Of a stretch of DNA of 64,000 nucleotides, positions 41,645 to 50,024 are shown piece by piece. The notes beneath the pieces are model-generated. The model had not been told where the DNA came from. It searched no databases and was given only the letters and a program-made list of their open reading frames with translations. This DNA comes from a virus. The stretch spans positions 62,001 to 126,000 of IMG/VR virus record IMGVR_UViG_3300031857_000002. One strand, 5' to 3'. The position numbers and the translations under genes were made by a program. Numbering within the stretch: position 1 is the stretch's first letter; each line of letters begins with the position of its first letter.

Positions 41645-43023
41645 GCACCTGGCAGGAATTTTATTCAGCAGTACGAGCCCCGCAGTGGCCCGACTGTGAT
41701 CACGAAGAAAATTTCACACAGCTTCCTGAGTTAATTCAATTGGAATGCATCAATCAATTTGGCTATGTGCCAAATAGTTTTCAAAATAAATCCAAGTTGG
41801 TTAACAAACGTTTTCCAATTGTGAGCAACACAGCTTGCCAGCTCAAATGGACCTGGAGCACTATATATCTAACCACCGAAAACACAGCCAGTTGTCACAG
41901 GACCAATCATCATCAGTTTGGGGATGACTTTGATTTTCATAACACAGCCAGTAAAATAGATGATCGTAAGAGAATGCTTGATGGCAAATGGCCCACAAAA
42001 GGATGTACCTACTGTCAAGATATTGAAACAGCCGGTGGACAAAGTGATCGAATCACAAACTTGAATTTTCCAGGAATTCATGCGCCTCCTGAACTGGATC
42101 AGAATCCTGTGGCAGTGCATGTTACTCCTAGAATACTGGAAGTGTACTTTGACAACACTTGCAATTTAAAATGTCTTTATTGCGGTCCGCACTTTAGCAG
42201 TTTATGGGACGCTGAGAATGTGCGGCATGGTGTGCCCGCATTTGCCAAGAGCAAAAATATTGAAAGCAACAAACAAAAACTATTTGAATGGTTAAAACTT
42301 CACGGGCACACGCTCACAGTGTTTAACATCCTAGGTGGCGAACCCTTATATCAGCCCGAATTAGAACAAGTGCTTGCACTGTTTGAACAGCATCCGGCAC
42401 CCGAGCTTAAACTACAAATGTTCACAAATTTAAATGCTCGATTGCCATACTTGCAAAAAATAATTCAACGAGTTCGAAAGCTAATTGACCGTGGTTGCAT
42501 TAGAGAATTTGAAATAACTGCCAGTCTAGACTGTTGGGGTGCGCCGCAAGAGTATGTGCGATATCCCCTAAACTTGCAAGAGTGGGAACGGAATTTTGAA
42601 TACCTGCTGGATCAATCCTGGATCAATTTGATCATAAACTCAACTGTGACTCCATTGACTGTGAAAACACTGCCAGACTTATTGGAAAAAATAAATCATT
42701 GGAATCATAAACGAAAAGTCTATCACTATCAAAACTCTGTGAACGATCCTGACCATATGTTCATTGATCTGTTTGGAGGTATATTTCAACAAGACTTTGA
42801 TCGTGCCATTGAATTAAAACCTGCACAAACGCCAGAAGAAATTGCCAGCAAGAATTATCTAATAGGTATAGCAAAACAAAGCCGCCACGGTGGACCCAAA
42901 CCAAAACAAATACGTCAACTGTTTAATTTTTTAAATACAATGGATCAAAGACGCAACACACATTGGCCCACTGTATTTCCTTGGTTGGTTGATGAATTTA
43001 AAAAATATAACTTAACACTATGA
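41641..43023 (+). CDS. radical SAM protein 4 (N-terminal Cys cluster type)
   Basis: 460 residues. CNLKCLYC at 174-181, with ILGGEPLYQPE as the GGE segment. The N-terminus is about 45 residues longer than in its relatives and includes WQEFYSAVRAPQWPDCDHEE. The accessory motifs follow: ACQLKWTWSTIYLTTENTAS with CHRTN, and GCTYCQDIETAGGQSDR. Its closest relative is the protein at 48750 (both share ITASLD/ITGSLD, WGAPQEYVRYPL-like motifs and a PWL-type end). The shared MDQRRNTHWPTVFPWL motif marks the C-terminus. ATGA overlaps on both sides. Confidence 0.85.
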   Translation: MSTWQEFYSAVRAPQWPDCDHEENFTQLPELIQLECINQFGYVPNSFQNKSKLVNKRFPIVSNTACQLKWTWSTIYLTTENTASCHRTNHHQFGDDFDFHNTASKIDDRKRMLDGKWPTKGCTYCQDIETAGGQSDRITNLNFPGIHAPPELDQNPVAVHVTPRILEVYFDNTCNLKCLYCGPHFSSLWDAENVRHGVPAFAKSKNIESNKQKLFEWLKLHGHTLTVFNILGGEPLYQPELEQVLALFEQHPAPELKLQMFTNLNARLPYLQKIIQRVRKLIDRGCIREFEITASLDCWGAPQEYVRYPLNLQEWERNFEYLLDQSWINLIINSTVTPLTVKTLPDLLEKINHWNHKRKVYHYQNSVNDPDHMFIDLFGGIFQQDFDRAIELKPAQTPEEIASKNYLIGIAKQSRHGGPKPKQIRQLFNFLNTMDQRRNTHWPTVFPWLVDEFKKYNLTL

Positions 43024-43604
43024 ATGGACTAGCACTAGGTTGTAGCCACACAGCAGGAGTTGGGGTTGATCCCTCAGAATGCTATGTGTCATTGTTGGCT
43101 AAACACTATAACATTAACATTATCAATACTGGAGTTCCTGGCGGCAATGCAAATCACAGTATTGAAACTCTAGTAGCCCACATGCGCAACACTCCGCCTA
43201 AGTTTGTTATAGCACAATGGCCCAATCCCATTAGACGCACTATTTGGCATGGTCATCGTGCCAACAATGAAAATGTAAGTACTGCTGGTGTTGCGTTTCG
43301 TTCTTTATTGGCCGCTGGTGAAAAAAACTTTATTCTACCCTGGTTACAAAATATTATAACAGCTGACACATTGTGTAAACTGGCAGATGTGCCGATTGTT
43401 CACATTCTATTGGAAAATTTAGATTTAAAATATGTTGATATATTGAACAATCAAGGCATAGAGTTACACATGGATTTAAAATTAGAAGGCCGGACTTGGT
43501 TGTTTGATTCGCAAGGGTCGGACAATTTGCACCATTCAGCTCGATGTCATGCCCAATGGGCCGAAAGATTAATTGGATTATTAGATGAAATTACCACACG
43601 ATAA
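43020..43604 (+). CDS. SGNH/GDSL hydrolase-like protein
   Basis: 194 residues. The start LALGCSHTAGVGVDPSECYV shows a GxSH block I version, with Ser as the presumed nucleophile. NTGVPGGNANHSIETLVAHM gives the Gly/Asn block II-III, and DNLHHSARCHAQWAERL near the end provides a late His. SGNH proteins act as esterases or acyl transferases, including O-acetyl removal or addition on glycans. No signal peptide, so it would act in the cytosol. ATGA overlap upstream; the downstream radical SAM gene starts 20 bases before its stop. The enzyme class is fairly likely, the substrate unknown. Confidence 0.6.
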   Translation: MNGLALGCSHTAGVGVDPSECYVSLLAKHYNINIINTGVPGGNANHSIETLVAHMRNTPPKFVIAQWPNPIRRTIWHGHRANNENVSTAGVAFRSLLAAGEKNFILPWLQNIITADTLCKLADVPIVHILLENLDLKYVDILNNQGIELHMDLKLEGRTWLFDSQGSDNLHHSARCHAQWAERLIGLLDEITTR

Positions 43605-44802
43605 ATTTTGCGTGTTACCTTGGGTCAGCCTAGAAGCCAGCCCCATTGGTACAGTACGTCCTTGTTGCTTAGCCGACGATGAGTTGGTTGATGACACAGG
43701 CGAGAAGTTCAGCTTGCTCACTGCTGACTTTGCTGACATACAAAACTCAGCCAGCATGCGTGGCCTACGTGAGCAGTTTCTAGCAGGAGAAAAGCCACAA
43801 ACATGTCGCAAATGCTGGATGGAAGAACGTGCAGGACGCACATCAAAACGCATGCACACTCTGGACCGAATGAAGCACATGGGCATTAGTTCAGACTGGA
43901 CAGCAGATGCCAAACCCTTGATGTTCTTAGATCTAAAGCTGGGCAACATTTGCAACTTGAAATGCCGTATTTGTGGATCCTGGAGTTCAAGTCAATTTGC
44001 CACAGAAGAAATCAATCAATTGCCCCGTGAAGAACAAAAACAATCATTTCCCTATCAGATGCTACGAGCCGGAGCATGGCCTAGAGAAAATGAAACTTTC
44101 TGGAACGAAATTGATCAGTGCTTAAATGACATACGTTATATTGAATTCACAGGCGGCGAGCCATTCATGATTGATCAACACTTTGTGATGTTGCAGGGCA
44201 TTGTGGATCGCGGTATTGCACATCAAGTGGAAATACATTACAATACAAATGGCACACACTATCCCGAGCAGGCCGAGCACATTTGGAAGCATTTTAAAAC
44301 AGTGGAAATAGCATTCTCTATTGATGACGTGGGTGAGCGTTTTGAATATCAGCGTAGCAATGCTGTGTGGACAGAAGTATGTGCCAATCTAGATCGTTTC
44401 CGTGATTTGAAAGAAATCCATTCCAATATTGTGCTACAAGTATGCACCACTGTGAATGTGTTTAATGTGCGCTACCTAGGCGAAGTTGCTGAGTGGATAG
44501 AAAAGAATCGTGACACATTTAATTTTGTGTACTGGAACATGATGCACGATGCTTGGTATTTTTCCATTGCCACATTACCTGATGTGGCCAAAGCAGCCAT
44601 TACAGAATATTTAGACTCAGTGGATACCATTTATAGAGATGAATTTGATCGCATAAGAGACTTTATGAACCGTGGTGCTTCGACAGATGGCAACATCCTG
44701 CGTATGCGTGTGCGTGATCTAGACCGTAAACGTGCGCAGAATCTTGCCACGGTAGAACCAGAATTTGCAGAATTAATTGATTATGACTACAACAAAACCT
44801 GA
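43585..44802 (+). CDS. radical SAM protein 5 (SPASM-like domain placed N-terminally)
   Basis: 405 residues. The N-terminal KFCVLPWVSLEASPIGTVRP is followed by CC, and TCRKCWMEERAGRTSKR closes the auxiliary domain at about residue 83. The core follows: CNLKCRIC at 123-130 and FTGGEPFMID. Later motifs are HYNTNGTHYPEQ and VQVCTTVNVFNVRYL-like segments. Closest in layout to the proteins at 40355 and 44783. The ATG lies within the SGNH gene, and the stop overlaps the next radical SAM gene, so four radical SAM or hydrolase genes in a row are translationally coupled. Confidence 0.85.
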   Translation: MKLPHDKFCVLPWVSLEASPIGTVRPCCLADDELVDDTGEKFSLLTADFADIQNSASMRGLREQFLAGEKPQTCRKCWMEERAGRTSKRMHTLDRMKHMGISSDWTADAKPLMFLDLKLGNICNLKCRICGSWSSSQFATEEINQLPREEQKQSFPYQMLRAGAWPRENETFWNEIDQCLNDIRYIEFTGGEPFMIDQHFVMLQGIVDRGIAHQVEIHYNTNGTHYPEQAEHIWKHFKTVEIAFSIDDVGERFEYQRSNAVWTEVCANLDRFRDLKEIHSNIVLQVCTTVNVFNVRYLGEVAEWIEKNRDTFNFVYWNMMHDAWYFSIATLPDVAKAAITEYLDSVDTIYRDEFDRIRDFMNRGASTDGNILRMRVRDLDRKRAQNLATVEPEFAELIDYDYNKT

Positions 44803-46123
44803 CACCTTGTGCATGGCGCCATGGACGCACACATATCTGAGCCCGCAAACTGAGCGTAGAATGTGTTGTGCCAGTCGCGAGCCTGCACAAAACTTTGAAC
44901 AATATATAGACACAGCCGCAGGCACAGGTGTATACACGCCGATGTCGTTGGATGAACACTGGAATTCAGATCACATGAAGTCAGTGCGTCGTAGAATGAT
45001 GTCAGGAGAAACTTTGCCCGAATGCGATGTATGCAATTCAAAGCTGTTGAACACTGATGTGTATCGCAATTACTTTTGGTATTTGTTCAAACACAAATAC
45101 AGTGAAATAGCTACCACAACAGATGAAACAGGCCATACCACCATGCAGCCTGTAAGCTGGGATTATCGATTCTCTAATCTTTGCAATTTTAAATGTAGAA
45201 CATGTGGCGACATGCTGAGTTCAAGCTGGGAAACAGAGCAAAAGAAACACAACACCATTCACTGGGCCGACTCCAAAAACAACTGGATGTTGCCGGCTGT
45301 GCGTGATCAAATTTCAGCATTTCAAGACAGTCAAATTGAAGCAGAATTTGCTGAGGCCGTGGAACAACATCGTATAGAAGAAATATACTGGGTAGGTGGT
45401 GAGCCGTTAATGTATGAACAGCACTGGCGCTACATGAAACGCATAGTAGAGCTGGGCGATGGACCTAGAGTATATGCACGTTACAACACCAATCTGTCTA
45501 GAGTAGAATATAAAGGTATCAATCTTTACACAGACATTCTTGCGCACATACGTGATTGGCAAATTTGTGCCAGCTTAGACGGCACAGGTGCTGTGGGCGA
45601 ATACATACGCACTGGATTAAACTACGCAGAGTTTTTGGAAAACTTCAAGCAAGGCCAACATCATGCTCGCAAAACATTTAGAACGTTTAATGCCAAACAA
45701 ATGCGCTTGGACTTTACATTGACTCTGCCGGGCATGTTTGAAATTGCCAACATGGAAAAGTTGGCACGTGAACTAGATGTGGATTTGCTGACCAAGGTAA
45801 TCTTTAGCTTTGGCCCAGAAATTGTAATGAGTCCATTATGCTTGCCCCGTTCTTTATTGGAACCTTGGATAGATGAGTCACTGGCACAATGTCAAACCAG
45901 GGTCATGCGCGAAATGCTGGAGCAACTAAAGAAAAGACCCACGTTTGAAGAACAATGGCCAGATGAATACGCTGAAGGCATTCGACAAGGCAAAGCTCGT
46001 GTGTTACAGCTAGAAAGCATACGCACAGCGCCTACAGACATGGCTTCTATCCTGGCCCAGCGCCCAGAAATTAAACAATGGTGGGATCAAATTGCCGCCG
46101 TTCGTCGCTATGAAACAGATTAA
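44783..46123 (+). CDS. radical SAM protein 6 (SPASM-like domain placed N-terminally)
   Basis: An in-frame TTG lies at 44777, but the ATG at 44783 (MTTTKPDTLCMAPWTHTYL) is the better start; 446 residues. The auxiliary N-terminal part includes RRMCCASREP, SLDEHWNSDHMKSVRRRMM and ECDVCN. The core has CNFKCRTC at 134-141 and WVGGEPLMYEQH. ASLDGTGAVGEYIRTGLNYA corresponds to the ASLDAHGAPAEYIRKG region of protein 3. The C-terminal region is long and helical. Overlaps upstream and downstream genes by 20 and 14 bases. Confidence 0.85.
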   Translation: MTTTKPDTLCMAPWTHTYLSPQTERRMCCASREPAQNFEQYIDTAAGTGVYTPMSLDEHWNSDHMKSVRRRMMSGETLPECDVCNSKLLNTDVYRNYFWYLFKHKYSEIATTTDETGHTTMQPVSWDYRFSNLCNFKCRTCGDMLSSSWETEQKKHNTIHWADSKNNWMLPAVRDQISAFQDSQIEAEFAEAVEQHRIEEIYWVGGEPLMYEQHWRYMKRIVELGDGPRVYARYNTNLSRVEYKGINLYTDILAHIRDWQICASLDGTGAVGEYIRTGLNYAEFLENFKQGQHHARKTFRTFNAKQMRLDFTLTLPGMFEIANMEKLARELDVDLLTKVIFSFGPEIVMSPLCLPRSLLEPWIDESLAQCQTRVMREMLEQLKKRPTFEEQWPDEYAEGIRQGKARVLQLESIRTAPTDMASILAQRPEIKQWWDQIAAVRRYETD

Positions 46124-47177
46124 AATAACTCTACGTGACTTTGCAACAGGCGATTTGTTGCCTGTGTACATAGATGTTGCAGACAACAGTCTAAGCCGCC
46201 GTTGGTTAACAGCACTAAATGAATTATTGCAAAACAATTATCATTTGGAAAAGAACTACTGCTGGTTTGGCTGGCCCAACGGTCCACGCACAGCAGAATA
46301 TATCTGTGATCAAATAAATCAATCAATTGCTGCCATTAATTTAGCCGATATGGGCTATCAAATTACAGATCATTTTGATACCTTGAATACCATTACAGCA
46401 GGTGCTGTGGGAGAAGGCCTGCCAGGCGGCAAACTCATACACGATAAACTAAACTGGTTGCATCGTTATTTTGAAGATTTACAAGGCGTTTCAGGTTCAA
46501 TGAGTCCATTTTACACTCGTGCTGATGCTGCCACACGCTGGCATATCCGACAGTTAAATCTCTTGTGTCACGAATACGAAAGTCTAGTGCTGAGCATGCG
46601 CAAGGCACAACACGCACCTGAATGGGTGCGCCCTAGCCAACTCATGTGTTGGCTAAATGCTCCACGTTTTGAACTAGAACCCGAAGACTACGAACTGTTT
46701 GGTATAGAAACAATCAATCGCAGCCTGGGCGGTGTGTATGCGGGAGTTAACAAAGCAGTAGGTAAGCATCACTGGGAAGTGTTCCATGACGAAGGGCGTG
46801 ACAGTCGTATTGACGAATTAACTACCACAAGTCTAAGAGCACAAACAGAAGCCGCAGGAGATTTTGATATAGAGTGGGCAAGAGATCCTGGCAAGTTCCA
46901 TTGGCAACAACAGCAGTTGAATGAGTTTCGAGACTGGCTAGTAGCCAATGGATTTGATCCCGACAACAAAGCACTCACAATAGGACATCCCAAAGTGGCG
47001 CAAGTTGATTTACTCAAGAGCTTTGGTACAGAAGATCACACAGAAATATGGTGTCAATTGAATGATCATTTAGACGTGTATAAAATAGAGACTGATCAGT
47101 GCGAAGCTACATACAACTATCACTGGAGCGACGCAGACTTTAAACAACGACAAATCCAGTGCATACAAGGAGCATAA
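46110..47177 (+). CDS. hypothetical protein found within the radical SAM cluster (355 aa)
   Basis: A TTG at 46092 is in frame, but the ATG at 46110 (MKQIKITLRDFATGDLLPVY) gives a clean N-terminus. 355 residues, soluble, rich in Trp, His and Asp. NYCWFGWPNGPRTAEYICDQ, LPGGKLIHDKLNWLHRYFED and WLNAPRFELEPEDYELFGIE are the most distinctive segments. I recognise no enzyme motif. Its fixed place between radical SAM protein 6 and the carbamoyltransferase, with a 14-base overlap upstream, points to a role in the same pathway, perhaps as a carrier or partner protein. That is inference only. Confidence 0.65.
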   Translation: MKQIKITLRDFATGDLLPVYIDVADNSLSRRWLTALNELLQNNYHLEKNYCWFGWPNGPRTAEYICDQINQSIAAINLADMGYQITDHFDTLNTITAGAVGEGLPGGKLIHDKLNWLHRYFEDLQGVSGSMSPFYTRADAATRWHIRQLNLLCHEYESLVLSMRKAQHAPEWVRPSQLMCWLNAPRFELEPEDYELFGIETINRSLGGVYAGVNKAVGKHHWEVFHDEGRDSRIDELTTTSLRAQTEAAGDFDIEWARDPGKFHWQQQQLNEFRDWLVANGFDPDNKALTIGHPKVAQVDLLKSFGTEDHTEIWCQLNDHLDVYKIETDQCEATYNYHWSDADFKQRQIQCIQGA

Positions 47178-47179
47178 TA

Positions 47180-47281
47180 ATGAACTGGATTAAAAACTTA
47201 TACCATAGAATTCGATTAGAAATTCGTTATCGTCGCAAGCTAAAAGAACTGCGCAAAAGAGACCCATTTATCTACAAATGA
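47180..47281 (+). CDS. very small basic protein (33 aa)
   Basis: ATG at 47180 with AAGGAG eight bases upstream, ending in ATGA that overlaps the carbamoyltransferase start. It begins MNWIKNLYHRIRLEIRYRRK and ends RDPFIYK: 33 residues, about one third Arg/Lys, predicted to be a single amphipathic helix. It is shorter than the usual cutoff for automatic gene calling. The ribosome site and both-sided spacing make it convincing. Function unknown; a nucleic-acid or membrane-surface binding helix is possible. Confidence 0.65.
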   Translation: MNWIKNLYHRIRLEIRYRRKLKELRKRDPFIYK

Positions 47282-48753
47282 AAATACTGGGAATTTCAGC
47301 AGGTTTTCACGACGCTGCCGCTACTGTGCTCCAGGATGGCAATATTCTTTTTGCTGGACATTCAGAACGATACTCAAAGCAAAAGAATGATGCCAACATA
47401 CATGCAGATCTACTAAAGGATGCACTGACACACAGAATAGATCATGTGGCCTATTACGAACGTCCGTGGCTGAAACAACTGCGTCAGTGGTATGCAGGAC
47501 AGGGTATTGAGTGGGATAAAATAACACTAAAACAGGTGCTGGAAAAACAGGTGCCTGAAGCCATGCAGTACATGCCTGCCACAAGCACACACAATCATCA
47601 TGCTTGCCATGCGGCAGCAGGATTCCAAACAAGCCCATACGATCGTGCCACTGTGGTGGTAATAGATGCAGTAGGCGAGTTTGACACAATAACAATCTGG
47701 GCGGCTGAATATGATTCAAAAGGCATGGCAAAGTATCGAAAACTTTGGGCACAACATTATCCACATTCAATTGGACTGTTCTACTCTGCGGCTACTAGCA
47801 GTGTTGGCCTACGCCCATTAGACGAAGAGTACATCTTGATGGGTATGGCCGCTTATGGCAATGCTATACAAGCGGTTAGCATGCAAAAACTAGTTGAAGA
47901 TTCAGATCAAATAAGATTCCGTGATAATCTACACACAGGAATAGACAGTCGATATCTGCAGGATCTTGAAGAATTTGATATTGCCTCTGGCGCACAAGCC
48001 ATTGCAGAACAACTAATCAACAGCGTCATGCGCAGAGCACGTGACTTCAAATTCAGCACTAATTTAGTTTACATGGGCGGCGTTGCTCTTAACTGTAGTG
48101 CTAACCGTAATTTAGGAAAGTATTTTGATAACATATGGATTATGCCTTGTCCTAGCGACGCTGGCAGTAGCCTGGGTGCGGCAGCACTGGCATACAGGAA
48201 ACAGATACATTGGACCAATGCCTACTTGGGTCGCAATATCCCTGGTGATTATCCTGTGGACGATATTATCACTGGCCTGCTACATGATAAAATTGTGGGT
48301 GTGGCCAGTGGTCGTGCCGAATTTGGGCCCAGGGCTCTGGGCAATAGATCACTATTGGCAGACCCCCGTGGCGCAGACATAAAAGATCGTGTGAATGACA
48401 TCAAGCGCAGACAGCAATTCAGACCGTTTGCGCCAGTCATTTTGGAGGAGCATGTTGATATGTATTTTGATATGCCTCATGGCTTCCATAACAGTAGGTA
48501 TATGCAAGTCATTGCTCGCTGTAGGCATCCTCACATATTTCCTGCTATCGTTCATAAGGACGGCACTAGTAGGGTACAGACTGTTCCCCAAGACGGATCG
48601 GGTATAAGGCAGCTACTAGAAGCATGGTACCGGGCAACAGGTTGTCCTATGTTGCTTAACACAAGTCTTAACATACGTGGAGAACCCATGGTAAATGATC
48701 GCGCAGACGCTGATAGATTTGAACAATTATACAGAGTAAAAGTCTGCTCATGA
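47278..48753 (+). CDS. carbamoyltransferase, NodU/CmcH family
   Basis: 491 residues, slightly shorter than the usual 550-600. The N-terminal Kae1-like domain shows ILGISAGFHDAAATVLQDG, the HNHHACHAAAGF metal-binding His motif (about 102-113) and VVVIDAVGEFDTITIW. YMGGVALNCSANR and GSSLGAAALAYR follow, and the C-terminal YrdC-like domain has GRAEFGPRALGNRSLLADPR and LLNTSLNIRGEPMV. The family uses carbamoyl phosphate and ATP to carbamoylate a hydroxyl group on sugars or natural products (Nod factor in NodU). In this cluster a sugar hydroxyl is the likely acceptor. Coupled by ATGA on both sides. Confidence 0.95.
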   Translation: MKILGISAGFHDAAATVLQDGNILFAGHSERYSKQKNDANIHADLLKDALTHRIDHVAYYERPWLKQLRQWYAGQGIEWDKITLKQVLEKQVPEAMQYMPATSTHNHHACHAAAGFQTSPYDRATVVVIDAVGEFDTITIWAAEYDSKGMAKYRKLWAQHYPHSIGLFYSAATSSVGLRPLDEEYILMGMAAYGNAIQAVSMQKLVEDSDQIRFRDNLHTGIDSRYLQDLEEFDIASGAQAIAEQLINSVMRRARDFKFSTNLVYMGGVALNCSANRNLGKYFDNIWIMPCPSDAGSSLGAAALAYRKQIHWTNAYLGRNIPGDYPVDDIITGLLHDKIVGVASGRAEFGPRALGNRSLLADPRGADIKDRVNDIKRRQQFRPFAPVILEEHVDMYFDMPHGFHNSRYMQVIARCRHPHIFPAIVHKDGTSRVQTVPQDGSGIRQLLEAWYRATGCPMLLNTSLNIRGEPMVNDRADADRFEQLYRVKVCS

Positions 48754-50024
48754 GCGATAAAGTATTTCCAATAAAGAGTGACACAGCCTGTTTGTTAAAA
48801 TGGGCGTGGTCAACAGTGTATCTAGGGCAGGGCACAAGCTCTAGTTGTCATAGAACAGATCAAGCACCTATTCCTGTAGACAACTTTGCGAGTTTTCACA
48901 ATCTACCCAATAAAGTACGTGCTAGAGAAATGATGCGTCGTGGAGAATGGCCACAAGAAGGCTGTCAGTACTGTGAAAAGATTGAGGCAGCAGGCGGACT
49001 CAGTGATAGACAATATCAATTAAAAGCTGGACACGAACGAGACCGCACTCCTGAAGAATTAATTGTTGATCCAGAAACAAATGAAGTAGTGCCCACTATC
49101 TTAGAAGTGTACTTCAGCAACGTGTGTAACATGGCTTGCTTGTACTGCGGAAGTCACTTTAGTACAAAATGGGAAGAAGAAAACAAAAGATTTGGCATAT
49201 TTGAACAAGGGCGTGTGAAGTTTGGATTTAATCAGCCCTCAAACCCCAATTACGAAAAACAACTGGCAGACTTTTGGCAGTATCTAGAAGATAAAGATCG
49301 CTATAAACACATACGCTACTATCAGATCTTGGGCGGGGAACCGTTCTTTCAAAAGGAATTTGATACCAGCTTGGACTTCTGGGAAGCACACCCTAACCCT
49401 GAACTAACGTTCAATATCATTACCAACTTGAAAGTGCCCACAAAGAAGTTCCGAGCATATATTGATCGCTTTGGGGCAATGGTTGAATCAGGTGCGTTGA
49501 AAAGATTACAAATTACAGGCAGCTTAGACGCATGGGGACCGCAAGAAGAATATGTACGCTGGGGACTAGACTTGGCTGAATGGCAAGAGAACTGGGAATA
49601 TCTCTTGGATAAAGACTGGGTTGTGATGTGTATGAATACAGCTATTAGTGCATTGACAATCAAAACACTTCCTGATCTAGTGGAACGCATTAATGGCTGG
49701 AACGCTAGACGCAATCCCTGGAATCCCATCAGCTTCAGTTTTATGAGTGTAATGACACCGCCCGAAATGGTTCCGGACATATTTGGTGCAGGTGTATTTG
49801 ATCAGGATTTTGAGCGTGTGTTAGCAGCCATGCCCACAGACAAGCCAGGATCCCAAGATGCACGTGAACACATGGCAGGCATCATGCGACAGATATCTGC
49901 AGGCCCACGTGATGTTTCACGTATAGAAGATCTAAAGGTTTATTTGACTGAAATAGATCGACGCAGAGGAACCCGTTGGCAAGACTTGTTCCCTTGGCTG
50001 GATCAGCCTTTTATTGTGGTATGA
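48750..50024 (+). CDS. radical SAM protein 7 (N-terminal Cys cluster type)
   Basis: 424 residues. CNMACLYC at 126-133 and ILGGEPFFQKEF as the GGE segment. The N-terminal accessory region ACLLKWAWSTVYLGQGTSSS is followed by CHRTD and GCQYCEKIEAAGGLSDRQY; it aligns closely with radical SAM protein 4. ITGSLDAWGPQEEYVRWGLD and the C-terminal TEIDRRRGTRWQDLFPWL also correspond. It ends convergently with the minus-strand radical SAM gene, overlapping it by 22 bases. Together with proteins 1, 2 and 4 it forms one subfamily. Confidence 0.85.
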   Translation: MSDKVFPIKSDTACLLKWAWSTVYLGQGTSSSCHRTDQAPIPVDNFASFHNLPNKVRAREMMRRGEWPQEGCQYCEKIEAAGGLSDRQYQLKAGHERDRTPEELIVDPETNEVVPTILEVYFSNVCNMACLYCGSHFSTKWEEENKRFGIFEQGRVKFGFNQPSNPNYEKQLADFWQYLEDKDRYKHIRYYQILGGEPFFQKEFDTSLDFWEAHPNPELTFNIITNLKVPTKKFRAYIDRFGAMVESGALKRLQITGSLDAWGPQEEYVRWGLDLAEWQENWEYLLDKDWVVMCMNTAISALTIKTLPDLVERINGWNARRNPWNPISFSFMSVMTPPEMVPDIFGAGVFDQDFERVLAAMPTDKPGSQDAREHMAGIMRQISAGPRDVSRIEDLKVYLTEIDRRRGTRWQDLFPWLDQPFIVV

